From Liquidambar formosana (Eukaryota; Streptophyta; Magnoliopsida; Saxifragales; Altingiaceae): a stretch of DNA of 64,000 bases. Positions 37,538-49,065 of the stretch are shown piece after piece (positions within the stretch are counted from its first letter, which is position 1; every line of letters begins with the position of its first letter). The stretch is taken from positions 30,066,069 to 30,130,068 of the forward strand of contig CM077828.1 in the NCBI GenBank assembly GCA_039720395.1. Direction: 5' to 3'. The position numbers and the translations under genes were made by a program. Under the pieces are notes generated by a model. That model was not told the DNA's origin and did no database searches. It saw nothing but the letters and a program-made list of their open reading frames with translations.

Positions 37538-39242
37538 TAAAAAATATTTGACTGATAATAGGGGTTGTGTGTGTGGAGTTCGAAGAAGAAAGAAATGGGG
37601 TCCATCCAATCCAAGAAAAGAAAAAAGGAAGTGGGGTCCATCCATATTATGAAGAGGAATGTGACATTGAGCAATCAAAAATGACTCATAAACGGCGGCT
37701 AAACATGGTTCAGCCAAAAAAAAGAAGAATGTGAAAAGCCAAGATCTGTCCCTTGAGATTTCCAGCTTTGAGCAGGGAGAGACAAGAAAGGTAGTGGGAG
37801 GCAAAGCCAGCACCACTCTCTATGACATGACCTCCTCGATTACCAACCACCCTTTCGCCCTTTCTGCTCCTCTGCATTTATTACGTTCGCACGATCAATT
37901 GTTAAATCGTAATATATTTCACTGTAGTACTGTAATATACTTTTTCAATTTTTTTTACAGCAAACGTATGTGCATGTCATTCACAATAGAGATAAGAGAG
38001 AGGCCTGCTTTGTATTTGAAGCCAATAATAGACCTGTGAACCTAGACGTGTCTACTAATCCTTTGGTTTAAAACATCTGAATTTTTTGAATTATCAAATT
38101 GGATTGAACCAATGGATACTAGCTATAACCTAAGGGTTTCATTTGAGAAATAAATTTTGACCTTTTGGTTACAATGTTTACACCCATAGATTTATAATAA
38201 ATATATAGCAATTTCTCACTGTTAATTGCAATGTTAAAGGCATATAATTATTTGTGTTTTGATTAATTCTCTTTTGTGTTCATGCAAAACCATGTCAGAG
38301 CGGAACGCCCAGTGCCCAACCCCTCATTCTCCAGGAAAAAAGTTAGGCTCTAATAAGTAATAACCTCCTAAGCTAAGTTCACTTTGGAACCCATCCCCAT
38401 ACCAAACGAGGTACTGGGGTACGTTTCATAGGTGATAGGTACACATTTTTATGGGCAATGTTTTGAAAATCTAACCAGGGGTGCAGTTGACCAGGTGCAT
38501 TTTATTCTAACTGGTTCGACCATTAGGTTAAGTCAAGCTTCAAGGCATTAGATTAGTGACTCGATTCATATTAATGTGTGTGTGTTGGGGGGGGGGGGGG
38601 GATCAAATCTGCATTGGAGGTGGAGGTACTCAAAGACATAAGGAATAATAATAAAATAACACCACAAAAAAAAAAAAAAAGGAGGGCGGATAGGGAGAAT
38701 AAGACAAAGAAAAGAAGAGGACAAGATTGCCACATCAATACGGACAAAATCCAATCCAAAAATGACTGTCAGATCATATGATCAGGAGCTAGCAGAATCA
38801 TCTCTACACAGCGTCCAAATCAACGACTAAAACAAACTAAACATTCCTTCTCTAAATCACAGTTCCAATCTCGCATCTATTACACACATGCACCTTACTA
38901 TAGTATGGTCATATACATACGCACCCAAAAAAAAAGAAGTCACCAAACCTCTCAAATCCTGCAGTCACCCAACCTCTCCAAACTCACGAGTCACCAGTTA
39001 TGTTTCCATCAAAAGGATCTCCAAAAACCAGTACGGTAAACACAACAATGGGTTGAAAAAATTCAAGACAATCCGTGCTTTACAGTATATAGAACCCCTC
39101 CGAATTAGCCCAGTAGCCAAAAATACAAAGCAAACTAACAAAAATATAAAGCAAAAGCAGTGGAGTCAACTATTCAAGTCCTGCTTCGAGTGCTTTATAT
39201 AATTGCAGCGCTGTTATTATAAGCAAACTTTCTATATATGTA

Positions 39243-40327
39243 TCAGCAGACAACGGTGGAGACAGAGAGTCTGTAAGGGAAGGTGTTGGCATACTGAAAA
39301 GAGATAGACCCACCATTCCTGAGAGGCTTGCCGTTGTTGACGAGGCAGTCGTCGTAGCTGAGGCGCTTGAAGATGCGGGGGTTGATGAGGCGGGCGGAGC
39401 TGAACCAGCCGCAGCTGAGGTGGATGCCAGAGATGTCGCAGCCGGTGACGCAGGCGTTCATGATCTCGACTGTGTAGGTGGGGATACCGCTTGGGAGAGG
39501 CGATGTTGCGCCTTGAGATATGACAATGTCGGACCTGGAACATTTCTCTCCCCAAATGCGGTTCGGTTCCTCCACCCCTGGTGCTGCTGCACAAAGCGCA
39601 TACAAACAAAAAAAAATGCGCGTTACAAAACATTGCCAGAATTGCAAAAGGCATACTTTCCAGGTAGTGTCTGTTGCACCGAAATTGTACACCCTCAACG
39701 TCCACCCACCAATTGGGGTGGACGTATCCTGACAAAATACGCTTTTTGCAACTGATACGCTCTAAATGTAAACGTAGTAGAGATATAAGCCTAGGAGTAT
39801 ACCAATTAAAAAGGCTAGAAGTACGGCACTAATCGCCTTTCTTTTCATTTCTCTCCTCTTTATTTTCCAGCTGTATACATATCCCTCACAAATATTACGA
39901 TGGGAAAATGATTGCCAGGCAGCTAAGAAGAGCTAACATACACATTTAGGCTAACATGCGCACCAAGCAAATGGATCGATCGAGTCTCCGATGTATTCGA
40001 TCATTTGCAAATTAATGGATGAGAAAAGGTGACTATGGCGACCCGACAAAAAAGCGGAAGAAAACAGAAAGAGCTAAACCCACAGGACATGCCCCAAAGA
40101 TTCTAATGGTCTCCATCTTTAATATAAAAAAAAGCGCCAAAAATTAATTACAGATAGAGAGAGAGAGAGAGATAGAGAGAAAGGGTGGGGGGCCCGCGGG
40201 GGGGGGTGCGGGGGGGAAACGAACCGCGATTAAGAAGCTTCCGGTGGTGTGCAGAGAAAGCGTAGCTTCCGCCGGACGTCGCTGGCCAAAACCCCATGGA
40301 ACCACGGTCATAATGAACACCTGACCA

Positions 40328-40358
<31 letters not shown>

Positions 40359-40548
40359 TAAGTAAAGCAATTAAAAGGCATATACAGTTTGCTTGTTTTG
40401 TATTGAATAAAATAAAAGAAGACTGAACAGGAAGAAACCTAGAGAATAGTAGAAATCAGTATCGAGCCCCTCATGTCGCAGAAAGAGAGGCCATCGATCC
40501 ACAAAAGCAAACCGACCGGGACACTAATTTATAAATTAATCTAATCTA

Positions 40549-40587
<39 letters not shown>

Positions 40588-40755
40588 TGTGGTAGAGAAA
40601 AGCATCAACAATGGTGGAGAATCTGTGAAAAGTAGAATGCTGGTAAGTTCGATGTATATCCACTGACCTGTAAAAAATGCGAGCAAAAGCATAACGCCCA
40701 CCGTAAAAGCCGCCGAAACCACAGTGATTCGCCGCCTCAACAAAGCTCTCATCAT
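39243..40755 (-). CDS. TPD1/TDL1-type secreted cysteine-rich protein, T2 (175 aa)
   Basis: Close tandem paralogue of T1 with identical exon layout: 40755-40668 (88 bp), 40320-40225 (96 bp) and 39586-39243 (344 bp), 176 codons with stop. The signal or anchor is [20 protein letters not shown]. Exon 2 gives [10 protein letters not shown] and HHRKLLNR. Exon 3 gives [55 protein letters not shown] and STVVC. All six domain cysteines are conserved. The wording matches Arabidopsis TPD1/TDL1 more closely than T3 to T7. A TATATATA box (41,807-41,814) and a G-box (41,873) lie upstream, implying a long 5' leader or a 5' UTR intron. Expected role: extracellular ligand in anther cell-fate signalling. Confidence 0.92.
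40552..40585. repeat. (TG)n microsatellite in intron 1 of T2
   Basis: About 17 uninterrupted GT repeats. The T1 intron lacks this tract, so it expanded after the duplication. Confidence 0.95.
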
Positions 40756-41806
40756 TCCAAGAAAAATTCACAACCAAAGCCTTATAGGAGTCTCTACTAG
40801 TCGCTGGAGAAAAGAAAAAGTTGACACAATCACTCGTTGAAAACTCGCTTCGACAAATACTGAGTCAACACGGAGATGAGGATGAGGATGAACTCGACGT
40901 CGGGAAAGTAAACTTCAAACTCCGAACACAGTCTTCGAGGTTTCGCAGCCCTACACCGCCATGGATTCAAGGTCTAGAGAGGTTACTGTAGGTGAAATGA
41001 ACTGATGGAGTCTGAGGAGCCTCGAAGTACCATAAGCTGCATAAAAAATGGAGTTAATAACATCACATCTTCTGAAAAAAAAAACAGTCAAAACCAACCG
41101 TCGATCTGAAAAAAAGTGGTTCGGATTTGACCTAATGACCTTTCAAACCCAGGACTCACGAGCAAAGCATAACCTAAAATAGAGAAATCGACGGCGATCT
41201 GTACCAAATCAGAACAACTGGTAACGAAGCAACAAAAAGGAAAGAAACATCAAAAAGTAGAAAACACAGCTTGAACTCCCCAATCAACCAATCAGAACGG
41301 GAAAAATTCTTGGAATACTCTCTTGCTTTCTCGACAACAGAGAAATTTGTTTTGATTAAAATGGAAACTTAAAATAATTTTTTTCCGGGAAAACAAACAA
41401 GGGGTTTTCAAAAAAGAGCATACGAAATGGAAATGTTTGCAGCCGAATTTACTGCGCAAGAACAGTCGACCACACAGAGTACATACAGTACAAAGGCATC
41501 GCAAAAGCAATGCTACGACATGAAACTTACAGACAAAAATGGCAGAGGAGATCACGAAAGACAGAAATGACAAAACCGTGGAATCAGAAAAGTCGATGAT
41601 CGATCACAGCTATATACAAATACAAATTCCTATATGTACGGGTGTGTGTATAGTTGGAGATGGCACCTTTGAGGCTTTGATAGCACGAGGGAGAGAGGAA
41701 TCAGCTCTGAGACGCGTGCATTCTAGAGAGAGAAAATTAGGGTTTGAGTTTCAGATCGTTTGATCTCTTCTTCTCCGTCTGAATGGAATGAATGTCAGAA
41801 AGACGG

Positions 41807-41814
41807 TATATATA
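41807..41814 (-). promoter_or_regulatory. TATA box candidate of T2
   Basis: TATATATA (palindromic) in a CCTATATATACC context on the minus strand, about 1.05 kb upstream of the T2 ATG, between the G-box at 41,873 and the coding region. Confidence 0.45.
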
Positions 41815-41872
41815 GGGAGTGGGAAATTGAATGAGAGGGTTTGAAGTTTCCAGATTAACCATGGTTAAAGTG

Positions 41873-41878
41873 CACGTG
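41873..41878. promoter_or_regulatory. Conserved G-box upstream of T2
   Basis: CACGTG, matching the site at 36,265 upstream of T1, with the same right flank GGCAnGTTAACT. It lies about 60 bp beyond the TATA candidate. Confidence 0.45.
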
Positions 41879-44636
41879 GCAAGTTAACTCAAGGGAAGAG
41901 AATGATTACCTTGCTCGTGTGGGGCCAAGGTTACCACCACCTCGTGTGGAATATGTGGGAAAATTGGAGATTGATTACACGCGCTTGATGGGGTGATTGA
42001 GTGAGTGTGGTTATAATTATCGCCTCATTCCAATTTCCAACATTTTGTGAACGGTCAGTGTTTGGTTACAGAGTTCTACTATTCCCAACCGAGAAAGCCT
42101 ACAAAATGCATTCCGTTCCCATGTCCTTTGCTCTTCTTTTCAATTCTTCAAGGGCATAAAGTGCTATACTATAAAATATTATTGAGTTGATCAAGTAATA
42201 TTATGCTTGAGTTAGACTTGGTGAATTTACGAGTTTAAATGTAGAGTTTAAACATTAATCTCTACGTATGAACGAATTTAAATGAACCTCTTATTAAATT
42301 AGTATCGTTTTAAAATCAAATTTATCGTAAACAACCCTACACGCAAGGGCCGAGGAATATTCACTTTAATTTCTATAGATAATGGGCTCATCATACAATT
42401 TTTTTTTTTTTTATCCCACTAAATTCATGTGTGTTTATTTCAAAGCCAAAAAAATTCTCTGTAACTTGTGCTTTTAAGTGAGCGATGTATATTCATCTTC
42501 ACTTGATGTACAACTCCTTACAATATCTTCAATAGGCTTCTTATTTTTTCCCCCATTTTTTCTCAACTTTGGAGAGGAAAATGACATTTTTAAAATAAAG
42601 AGCTCTTTATTCATTCTTTAATTTACTCTTTTTTTTTTTTTAATTAACAAAGCAACACGCCCAACTACCCATACCCCGGCCCAAACAAAAAAGTTAGGCT
42701 AAACCCCTCAAAGTCTCAACCCCTAAGCTAAGGTCACTGTTGGACTCTCAAAGTCCCATCCCCCTATCAAAAGGGTACTGTTGACAAGTATATATTATCG
42801 ATTACTTTTCCTGCAATGTTTTAAAAATCCACCAAAAGGTTAATTTGGCGAGATGCATGTCAATTTAAACTTGTTCATGACCTGCTATAACCCAGGCCCA
42901 TTAGGTGGACACAAACTGTCTAATGAAAACTGGAAGTCCAAGCCTGGATGATCTGAATTCATCGAATTGGTTTGACTCCTGGTTTAAACTAGTCCAAAAT
43001 TCTCTCTTATTCTCTTTCCCATTTTGTCATTAAGTAAAACGCCATCCCAAAAGTATTTCCGATTCCATAGGGAAAATTTAGACACATATAATGAAAAATA
43101 TAAGACTGTTGGAGAAGTATATTCATTTTTTCCAAAGCCCAGGTGTGGCTTCTACTAGAGTGAGCTCTTGCCAATTTGGGAGTGAATTAAAAATGGCTCT
43201 TGTAGGTTTTCATTCGGTATTTGATTTCGAGACCCTTTTTTTTTGGGGGGGGGGGGGGGGGGACGGGGTGTTTCAATGTCAAGAGAGTGTTTCAATGTCA
43301 AGAGAGTATTTTTTTTTATCATATATTTTATCGTATTAATTAAGTCGATCACACTAGTATAAACTATTTCAAAAAAATGTTAAATTAGGCCTACACATGC
43401 TAGGCAAAGTCGATAAAAAAATTTCATTCACATGGTTGAATAAAGAGAACATTAAACTTTGACTGGGGCATGATTGATTAAACCATATAACATCTTACGT
43501 TGAAATGACTATTATTCCCATAACATTATATATGAACCTAATAGGATGTATCAAAGTCAAATGACTATCATTCGCAAAATCATCTTCAACCAACATCCAA
43601 ATCGTCGACTAAACAAACAAAACATTTCTTATTCCTTTATAAAAGAAGACAGCAAAGTTTTTCATAATCAGCAGGTGAAGGAGGAGACAGTGAGGTTGTA
43701 AGAGGCGGTGTTGGCATATCTGAAAGAAATGGTGGCACCATTCTTGAGGGGTTTGCCACCGTTGGCGAGGCAGTCATTGACGCGGAGGCGCCTAAAGATG
43801 GTGGGGTTGATGAGGATGGCGGAGGCGAAGGAGCCGCAGCTGATGTGGATGTCGGAGATGTCGCAGCCGGTGGCGCATTGGTTCGTTATCTCAACCGTGT
43901 AGGTGGGGATACCACTAGGGAGAGGTCCTGTTGGGCCTTGACTTATGGAAATATCAGATTTGGTACACCCTTCTACTGCTGCAAAAAAAAAAAAAAAGAA
44001 AAAAAAAACCCATCAAACAAACAAAAGGGGCATGTAATTAACAAATTAAACAAATTCAAATTCCGACATATATGCTCTAAAAGTGTGTTGTTGCCCTTTG
44101 CCCTGTGGTAGATCTTTTGGTCTAACGGCACCTCCTCTTTTTGAAGGAGAGGTCTTAGAGATTAATTAAATATAAATTGATCTTCATAGATATCAAAAGA
44201 GAAAAACTAATATATGAGGAAAAGAGATACTTAGGTTAGAAGGTCATTGGTGCCTATTACGAGAGGGGGAAAAAAAAAGCTTATGGTAATTTATCCCAAA
44301 AAGGCTACAACTAGGAGCATGATACCTTTCCTTCCTTTCCCATCGTCCTATTTTTGTTGGTGTTTTTGTTTTCATTTTGAGTGCTAATACCTAAATTGGA
44401 TATTTTTATCAGGATTCATTCATGGTTGGCATGAGATGTCCTATCCCCTTATAAGTTCATGTCACAGAAAAAAGAGACGATCAATTGATGAGCACAATAA
44501 TTAACCTAAAAAGTAATGTGTTTGTAACGATAGATCAAAATATAGATTAGTGCTATTTCACCTATATGTGCCATAGTGAGCCTCGATCACATTGATAGCT
44601 TCTTCGTTTTTTTTTTTTTTCTATTTTTTTTCTAGT

Positions 44637-44841
44637 ATTGCGGTCATGGGGTATCATGGGCCAGCTTATGCGCACCAGACTAAGTCCCCTCCCCGGCCCA
44701 GTCAAAGGCAGGCTATCCACGTTGGGACTCAGGGATTCATAAGGAAAATTCCTAGCAGTCTAGCCCAAAGGAGCACAATGAAGATTCAATCCTAGGATGT
44801 CCGAATTTAAGGTTACTCCCAAGACTATCTGTGCTGGCCCT
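44637..44841 (-). mobile_element. SINE-like element, antisense, in the intron of T3
   Basis: On the minus strand it ends in a poly-A tract (the plus-strand poly-T at about 44,609-44,630) and contains a GGATTGAATC word like a polymerase III B box. The same element lies in T5's intron (50,024-50,236), so it predates the duplication. Family not identified. Confidence 0.45.
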
Positions 44842-44851
44842 CACATGATAG

Positions 44852-44992
44852 CAGGTGTCCCTCAAGTTTCGCTTAGGACTAATCCTCTGAGGTATTGTCA
44901 GGCGCCGAAGCGGGGACCTCTCTTAAGAAAGTTTGCTGCATCCACAAGGGTTCAAACCCGAGACCCCTTGCTTAAGCAATCAGAGCCCCTTC
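44852..44992 (-). mobile_element. Truncated tRNA-derived SINE, antisense, 141 bp
   Basis: Flanked by a perfect 10-bp repeat CACATGATAG (44,842-44,851 and 44,993-45,002). It is absent from the otherwise equivalent position in T5's intron, which has a single CACATGATAG. The minus strand carries GGTCTCGGGTTTGAACCC, a B-box-like word, and matches the plus-strand SINE at about 61,757-61,922. Its 5' A-box part is missing. Confidence 0.75.
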
Positions 44993-46181
44993 CACATGAT
45001 AGCTTTTACCTATTCACTTTCGACACATAAAATGGGTAAATAAAAGGTGGAAGAAGTAAGTCATTAACAACAGAAGATAATCTATTAAATGTATAAGAGG
45101 TGGCCGGTAAAGTTCGATGGACATACACATGCTTGTATAAAACGGGAGCGTCAGTAGAACTCCGGCTGTAAAATACCATTGAAGCCATAGTGATTGGAAA
45201 TGATTGGAGTTTCGAGTCTGGACTGTTGTTCTCTTCCTTTAACACGTTCTTTGTAATAAACGGATTTGAGAATGAAAAGTAAAAATGAATTTTGAACAAA
45301 TTAGTATATATTTTAAATTAAAATTTATTGAATAAATATTTTACCAATCATGGTTTTTTTTATATATATATCTTTTTTAATACAAGGAAATAATAGCTCA
45401 TGAATCTTAATGAATTAACAAATATGAGCTAGATATGACTTAAAATTAATAAATATTTTACCAAGTAATCTTTCTAGCATGACAAATTGTCGGTGCTTTT
45501 AGCAACGATAATCAAATCATTATCATAAAGAAAAAATAATGAAAGCGGGAGAAAATCAATTTTTCTTTGGACAATACTTGGCTCCTCATAGTGAAGGAGC
45601 AACTCCTCCCTCCCACCACTGCTGTACCAAACAATTAGAACCCACCAAATTAAACAATTATATTCAATTTTATATCATATTGAAGGCACAGATTGGTCAC
45701 TAAAATGTAAACATTCAAGAGATTGATCGTTATCATTGTAAATGAGAATGAATTCAACATAGTGGCATTTATTTCATGAATTTTGAGGCCCTACAGTTTG
45801 AGGCATCGTAATTTTACAAAGTTAAAGAGTCCAACCTTTTTTGCCCAATTCTATTTGCCAAAATAATGTGGCAATCATCTAATCAATCTATTATGAACAA
45901 TTATTATTTGAATAAAAATTTTAACTAGTCAACCCAACTATCATATCAGTTGAATAAGTAAATTTAGTCATACAAGTTGGACTGTATATCTCATACTAAA
46001 CAAAGTTCATCCACTAGTTGGCATGGCATTTCGATCTTAAGCCATCTATGGACCAGGAAAACAATGTATATATATACACTAAACTAATGTATGCATGCTT
46101 ATGTGTTGCAGTGAACTAAATTAGCATGAAGGGTGGAGAATATGAAGGAAAGTATTGAGTGATAATTCAAAATGTACATAC

Positions 46182-46242
46182 GCAGACTTGCATGAAACGC
46201 GAGCAACAATACTACTCCAATCATAACTGCTGCTGAATCCAT
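46182..46242 (-). pseudogene. T4: orphan signal-peptide exon of a TPD1-like gene
   Basis: A 61-bp exon (46242-46182) encodes MDSAAVMIGVVLLLAFHASL with a good GTATGT donor, the same as exon 1 of T6 and T7. Downstream on the minus strand the intron runs to the acceptor region (TGGTACAG at about 45,620-45,627), where sequence switches to D2-type flank, so the cysteine-rich exon has been deleted. Its TATA box is also changed: TACAAATA at 46,346-46,353, against TATAAATA in T6 and T7. It cannot encode a TPD1-like ligand. Confidence 0.8.
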
Positions 46243-49065
46243 AGTTTTGGGAGTGATTATAGAGCTTTTCGAGATTGGAATGTTTGTTCTCTTCTTTCCC
46301 TGTTCAAATGGAATGAGTTTTGGAGGATCTTGAGTGATAATTGCATATTTGTAGAGAACCCAATTCATTTGAACAAATTTATTTCTTCAAACTGATGTGG
46401 CAACTTCATAAATCAATTAAAATTTCACTAAAAAATAAGTATCCATATTAGGCTAACAAGGTGGTCGATGCATAGTTGGACACGTAAATTTGGACAAAAA
46501 GGTTGAGCTCTTAATTACATTGTCCATTTTTATGTAGTGGCCGGAGATTTAGTTGGGGTGTGAAGTTCTAGATTTATTACAAAAAAGGAGATTGAGATAA
46601 TGGAAATAAAGTTTAAGTTGTAATTCTTATATATCTTGATTATAGATTTTCTAATCATGATCAAATGAATTTCAAGAAAATTTAATATTTAATTAAATGG
46701 GTTAAGTATCATTGGAGAAAATATCCATGATTAGGATTACTCTTCATATTAAGAGATTAGTTGGCAAAATAAGAGGAAAAAATGAGGTGTATTGAATAAA
46801 GATTAGTATAATTTTGATGAAAAGATAATGAGAGCCATTTTCGAAAGAAATATTGAAATAGAAATTAAATATTGATGAAGCGATAGATGGGAAAGAATGG
46901 AAATACAAAGAGAACACTGTTTCATATCTACAATGATATATAGAATGGAAAAAGTAGAAAATTAAATAAAATCTGAATCCAAATCAATCTTGACTATAGA
47001 GTTTCAAATCATGATCCAATGAATTTCAAGAAAAGGCAAGAGTTTAACGGTGCAAAATATCATTAAGAGCGTATAAGCTCTCCCTCTCACAAACACTGCC
47101 TCACGGATATGCCCTCTCTATTTAAAAAAGGTGTATGTGAAAGGGGGGATGTATATGCTAATATTTACACACTAATTTTTATTATTAATGAGAGATTTAA
47201 CATAATTTTGATGAAAATAGATAAGAAGAACTGTTTTCAAAAGAAAATTAGAATTAATGTATTGAGTTTAATATTAAATTTTAACGATGAAATAAGAGAA
47301 AATTGGAATAGATGGCCGGGAGAGTATTGTTTTACCTCTACAACCCTAAAATTGTAGAAATTAAAAATAAAAAAATAAAACTGAATTGTAACCCATAATT
47401 AATCTTAACTATTTGTAATCATTATCAGATGAACTTCAAGTAGGAGTGGAACTTTGCGGGCAGGCTGACTAGGCTGTGAGGTCAACTCAGGCTCAACCTA
47501 GAGGGTTAAACACTTAAAACTTACTGTAAAAGCCCTTCCCAACTCAAGGTACAACCTGAGCTCAATTTTATAAACTCAGGTTCGAGTTAGGCATGGGCTT
47601 AAGCAGGTTTACTTCACATTTATAACCTAAAGTGTGGATCACTTTTGGCACAAATTTTTCACATTTATAAATATGTTTTCATGCTTCTACTTCCAACACA
47701 TTTCAAATTTTAATTTTTTCAAAGCAACCTGTAACTCAATTTGTTACAACCTATATTTTTCCTTCTTTTTTCTTCTTCTTCTTCTTCTTCTTCTTCTTTC
47801 GTTTTTTTTTTCTTTTTCACAAAGAAAAGGAACATTAAAATTAATTAAACCACTTGATAACTAATAAACCAAGACATTTACAGTAAGCCCAGTCATATTG
47901 CTCGAGATATTTGCATATATAGGCTTAGTCCGTATTAAATCAGGTTGGCATTTTAATTGGGTTTGGATATTGTAATCCCTTCAAGTAATCTTTCCATCCC
48001 ATTAATTTTTTTTTTTTTTAAAGTTATAGAAAAATATAAAAGGTTTTTATGAAAATCGGTCTCGAAATCCACTAAAAAACATCATTTTCAACAACTTTGC
48101 AGAAAAAAGTTTTTCCAAAATTTATAGTTTAAGTGGACTTTTTAGCCAAAAATGAAATAAATATTGTAAATGGCCAAAATGTTTACTTATATGATAAATT
48201 TTGGAAAAACATTCTTATGCAAAGTTGTTCAAAATGGTGTTTTCTAATGGATTATGCATCCACTTTTTATAAAAATCTTTTATATTTTCCTTAAACTTTA
48301 AAAAAATTAAAATTAATAGGGTGGAGATATCACTTGAAGGGCTTGCAATATTCGAACCTCATTTTAATCCCAATAAAAGCCCAACCCACTAAGAAAATTA
48401 AACAGGCCAAGCTAGCCCAAATTTTGGGTTTGGCTCAGGTTGGCAGGGTGATCCTCTCTAAGTTGCATCCCTAATTTCAAGAGAAGGCTAGCTTAATGAA
48501 GGATTAATGGGAAATGCTATGCACAACATCTTATATGCAGTACCAAAATATAAAATCTTATGTGACACTATGTATATGGACCAAAACTCACTCAATTTAT
48601 TTAATAGATTTTTTTTTTTTATTGATGTGAATCGGTTGCTACACGGGAGTACTGTACGAAAGGTGCTTTGCTACACTGTAGTGCGGACAAGGTGTTTCAA
48701 TATCAAGAGAGTATTTTTTATCATATATTTTATCATATCAAGTCGATTGCACTGGTATAAACTGTTTCAAAAAAATGTTAAATTAGGCTTACACATGTCA
48801 GGCAAAGTCGATAAAATTTTTTTATTCACGTGATTGAATAAAGAAAACATTAAACTTTGACTGGGGCATGATTGATTAAACCATATAACATCTTACGTTG
48901 AAATGACTATCATTCCCATAATATTATATATGAGCCTAATTCGATATATCAAAGTCAAATAACTACCATTCGCAAAATTGTCTTCAACCAACATCAAAAT
49001 CGTCGACTAAACAAACAAAACATTTCTTATTCTTTTATAAAAGAAGACAGCAAAGTATATCATAA
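46243..49065. other. T4 upstream region and T4-T5 spacer
   Basis: Duplicated AT-rich sequence shared with 53.6-55.2 kb and 60.2-60.6 kb, plus a long fold-back MITE (47,958-48,359) and a (TTC)n tract near 47,761-47,798. No gene. Confidence 0.6.
47958..48359. mobile_element. Long fold-back MITE, MULE-type, 402 bp
   Basis: Two arms of about 170 bp are inverted copies of one another (left CCCTTCAAGTAATCTTTCCA, right reversed CCCTTCAAGTGATATCTCCA). A perfect 9-bp duplication CATTTTAAT flanks it (47,949-47,957 and 48,360-48,368). The sister block at about 60,490-60,510 lacks the element. Confidence 0.88.

Larger units (their letters stand above)
35244..39242. other. T1 upstream region and T1-T2 spacer
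   Basis: Contains the T1 promoter (GA tract at about 35,940-35,955, AT-rich TATA-like sequence at 36,190-36,205, G-box at 36,265), a MULE-type MITE (36,984-37,537), a poly-G run near 38,587 and the 3' flank of T2. No gene recognised. Confidence 0.55.
39058..41990. repeat. Tandem duplicated block D1, right copy (contains T2)
   Basis: Homologous to 33,595-36,410. It differs by small indels, by (TA)n and (TG)n expansions and by G-rich sequence at 40,186-40,216. Confidence 0.85.
40756..43667. other. T2 upstream region and T2-T3 spacer
   Basis: T2 promoter up to about 42.0 kb, then AT-rich sequence. The segment 42,660-42,980 is homologous to 38,300-38,560 (the 3' flank of T2), which ties the T2 and T3 units to one ancestral repeat. 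A T/G homopolymer run lies at 43,237-43,262. No gene. Confidence 0.55.
43668..45188 (-). pseudogene. TPD1-like gene T3, short two-exon type, signal-peptide exon frameshifted
   Basis: Exon 1 is 45188-45127 and exon 2 is 43978-43668. Exon 2 is fully open and encodes the cysteine-rich domain ([68 protein letters not shown]). Exon 1 is 62 bp instead of the 61 bp seen in T4 to T7: after MASMVF an extra T lengthens a T run (TTTT against TTT in T5), shifting the signal peptide out of frame and away from exon 2. Without the shift it would match T5, with Met to Thr and Ala to Pro changes in the signal region. The middle exon with HRKLL, seen in T1 and T2, is absent. The change is in a short homopolymer, so a sequencing error must be excluded. 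Confidence 0.8.
43268..45590. repeat. Tandem duplicated block D2, left copy (contains T3)
   Basis: Near-identical to 48,691-51,445 across 3' flank, exon 2, intron, exon 1 and upstream. The right copy lacks the 141-bp SINE insert at 44,852 and has the 509-bp copia-type insert at 50,588. Confidence 0.9.
45617..48480. repeat. Duplicated block D3, copy 1 (contains T4)
   Basis: Homologous to 53,096-55,234 plus 60,158-60,605, and its first part to 63,199-64,000. The left edge at about 45,610 is an abrupt join between D2-type sequence and the T4 intron, at the point where exon 2 should start. Confidence 0.85.

Noticed and set aside
39232..39735. A 167-codon minus-strand frame overlapping exon 3 of T2
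   Set aside because: It is an alternative frame of a strongly conserved TPD1-type exon, with low-complexity Arg/His/Pro sequence typical of a shadow frame.
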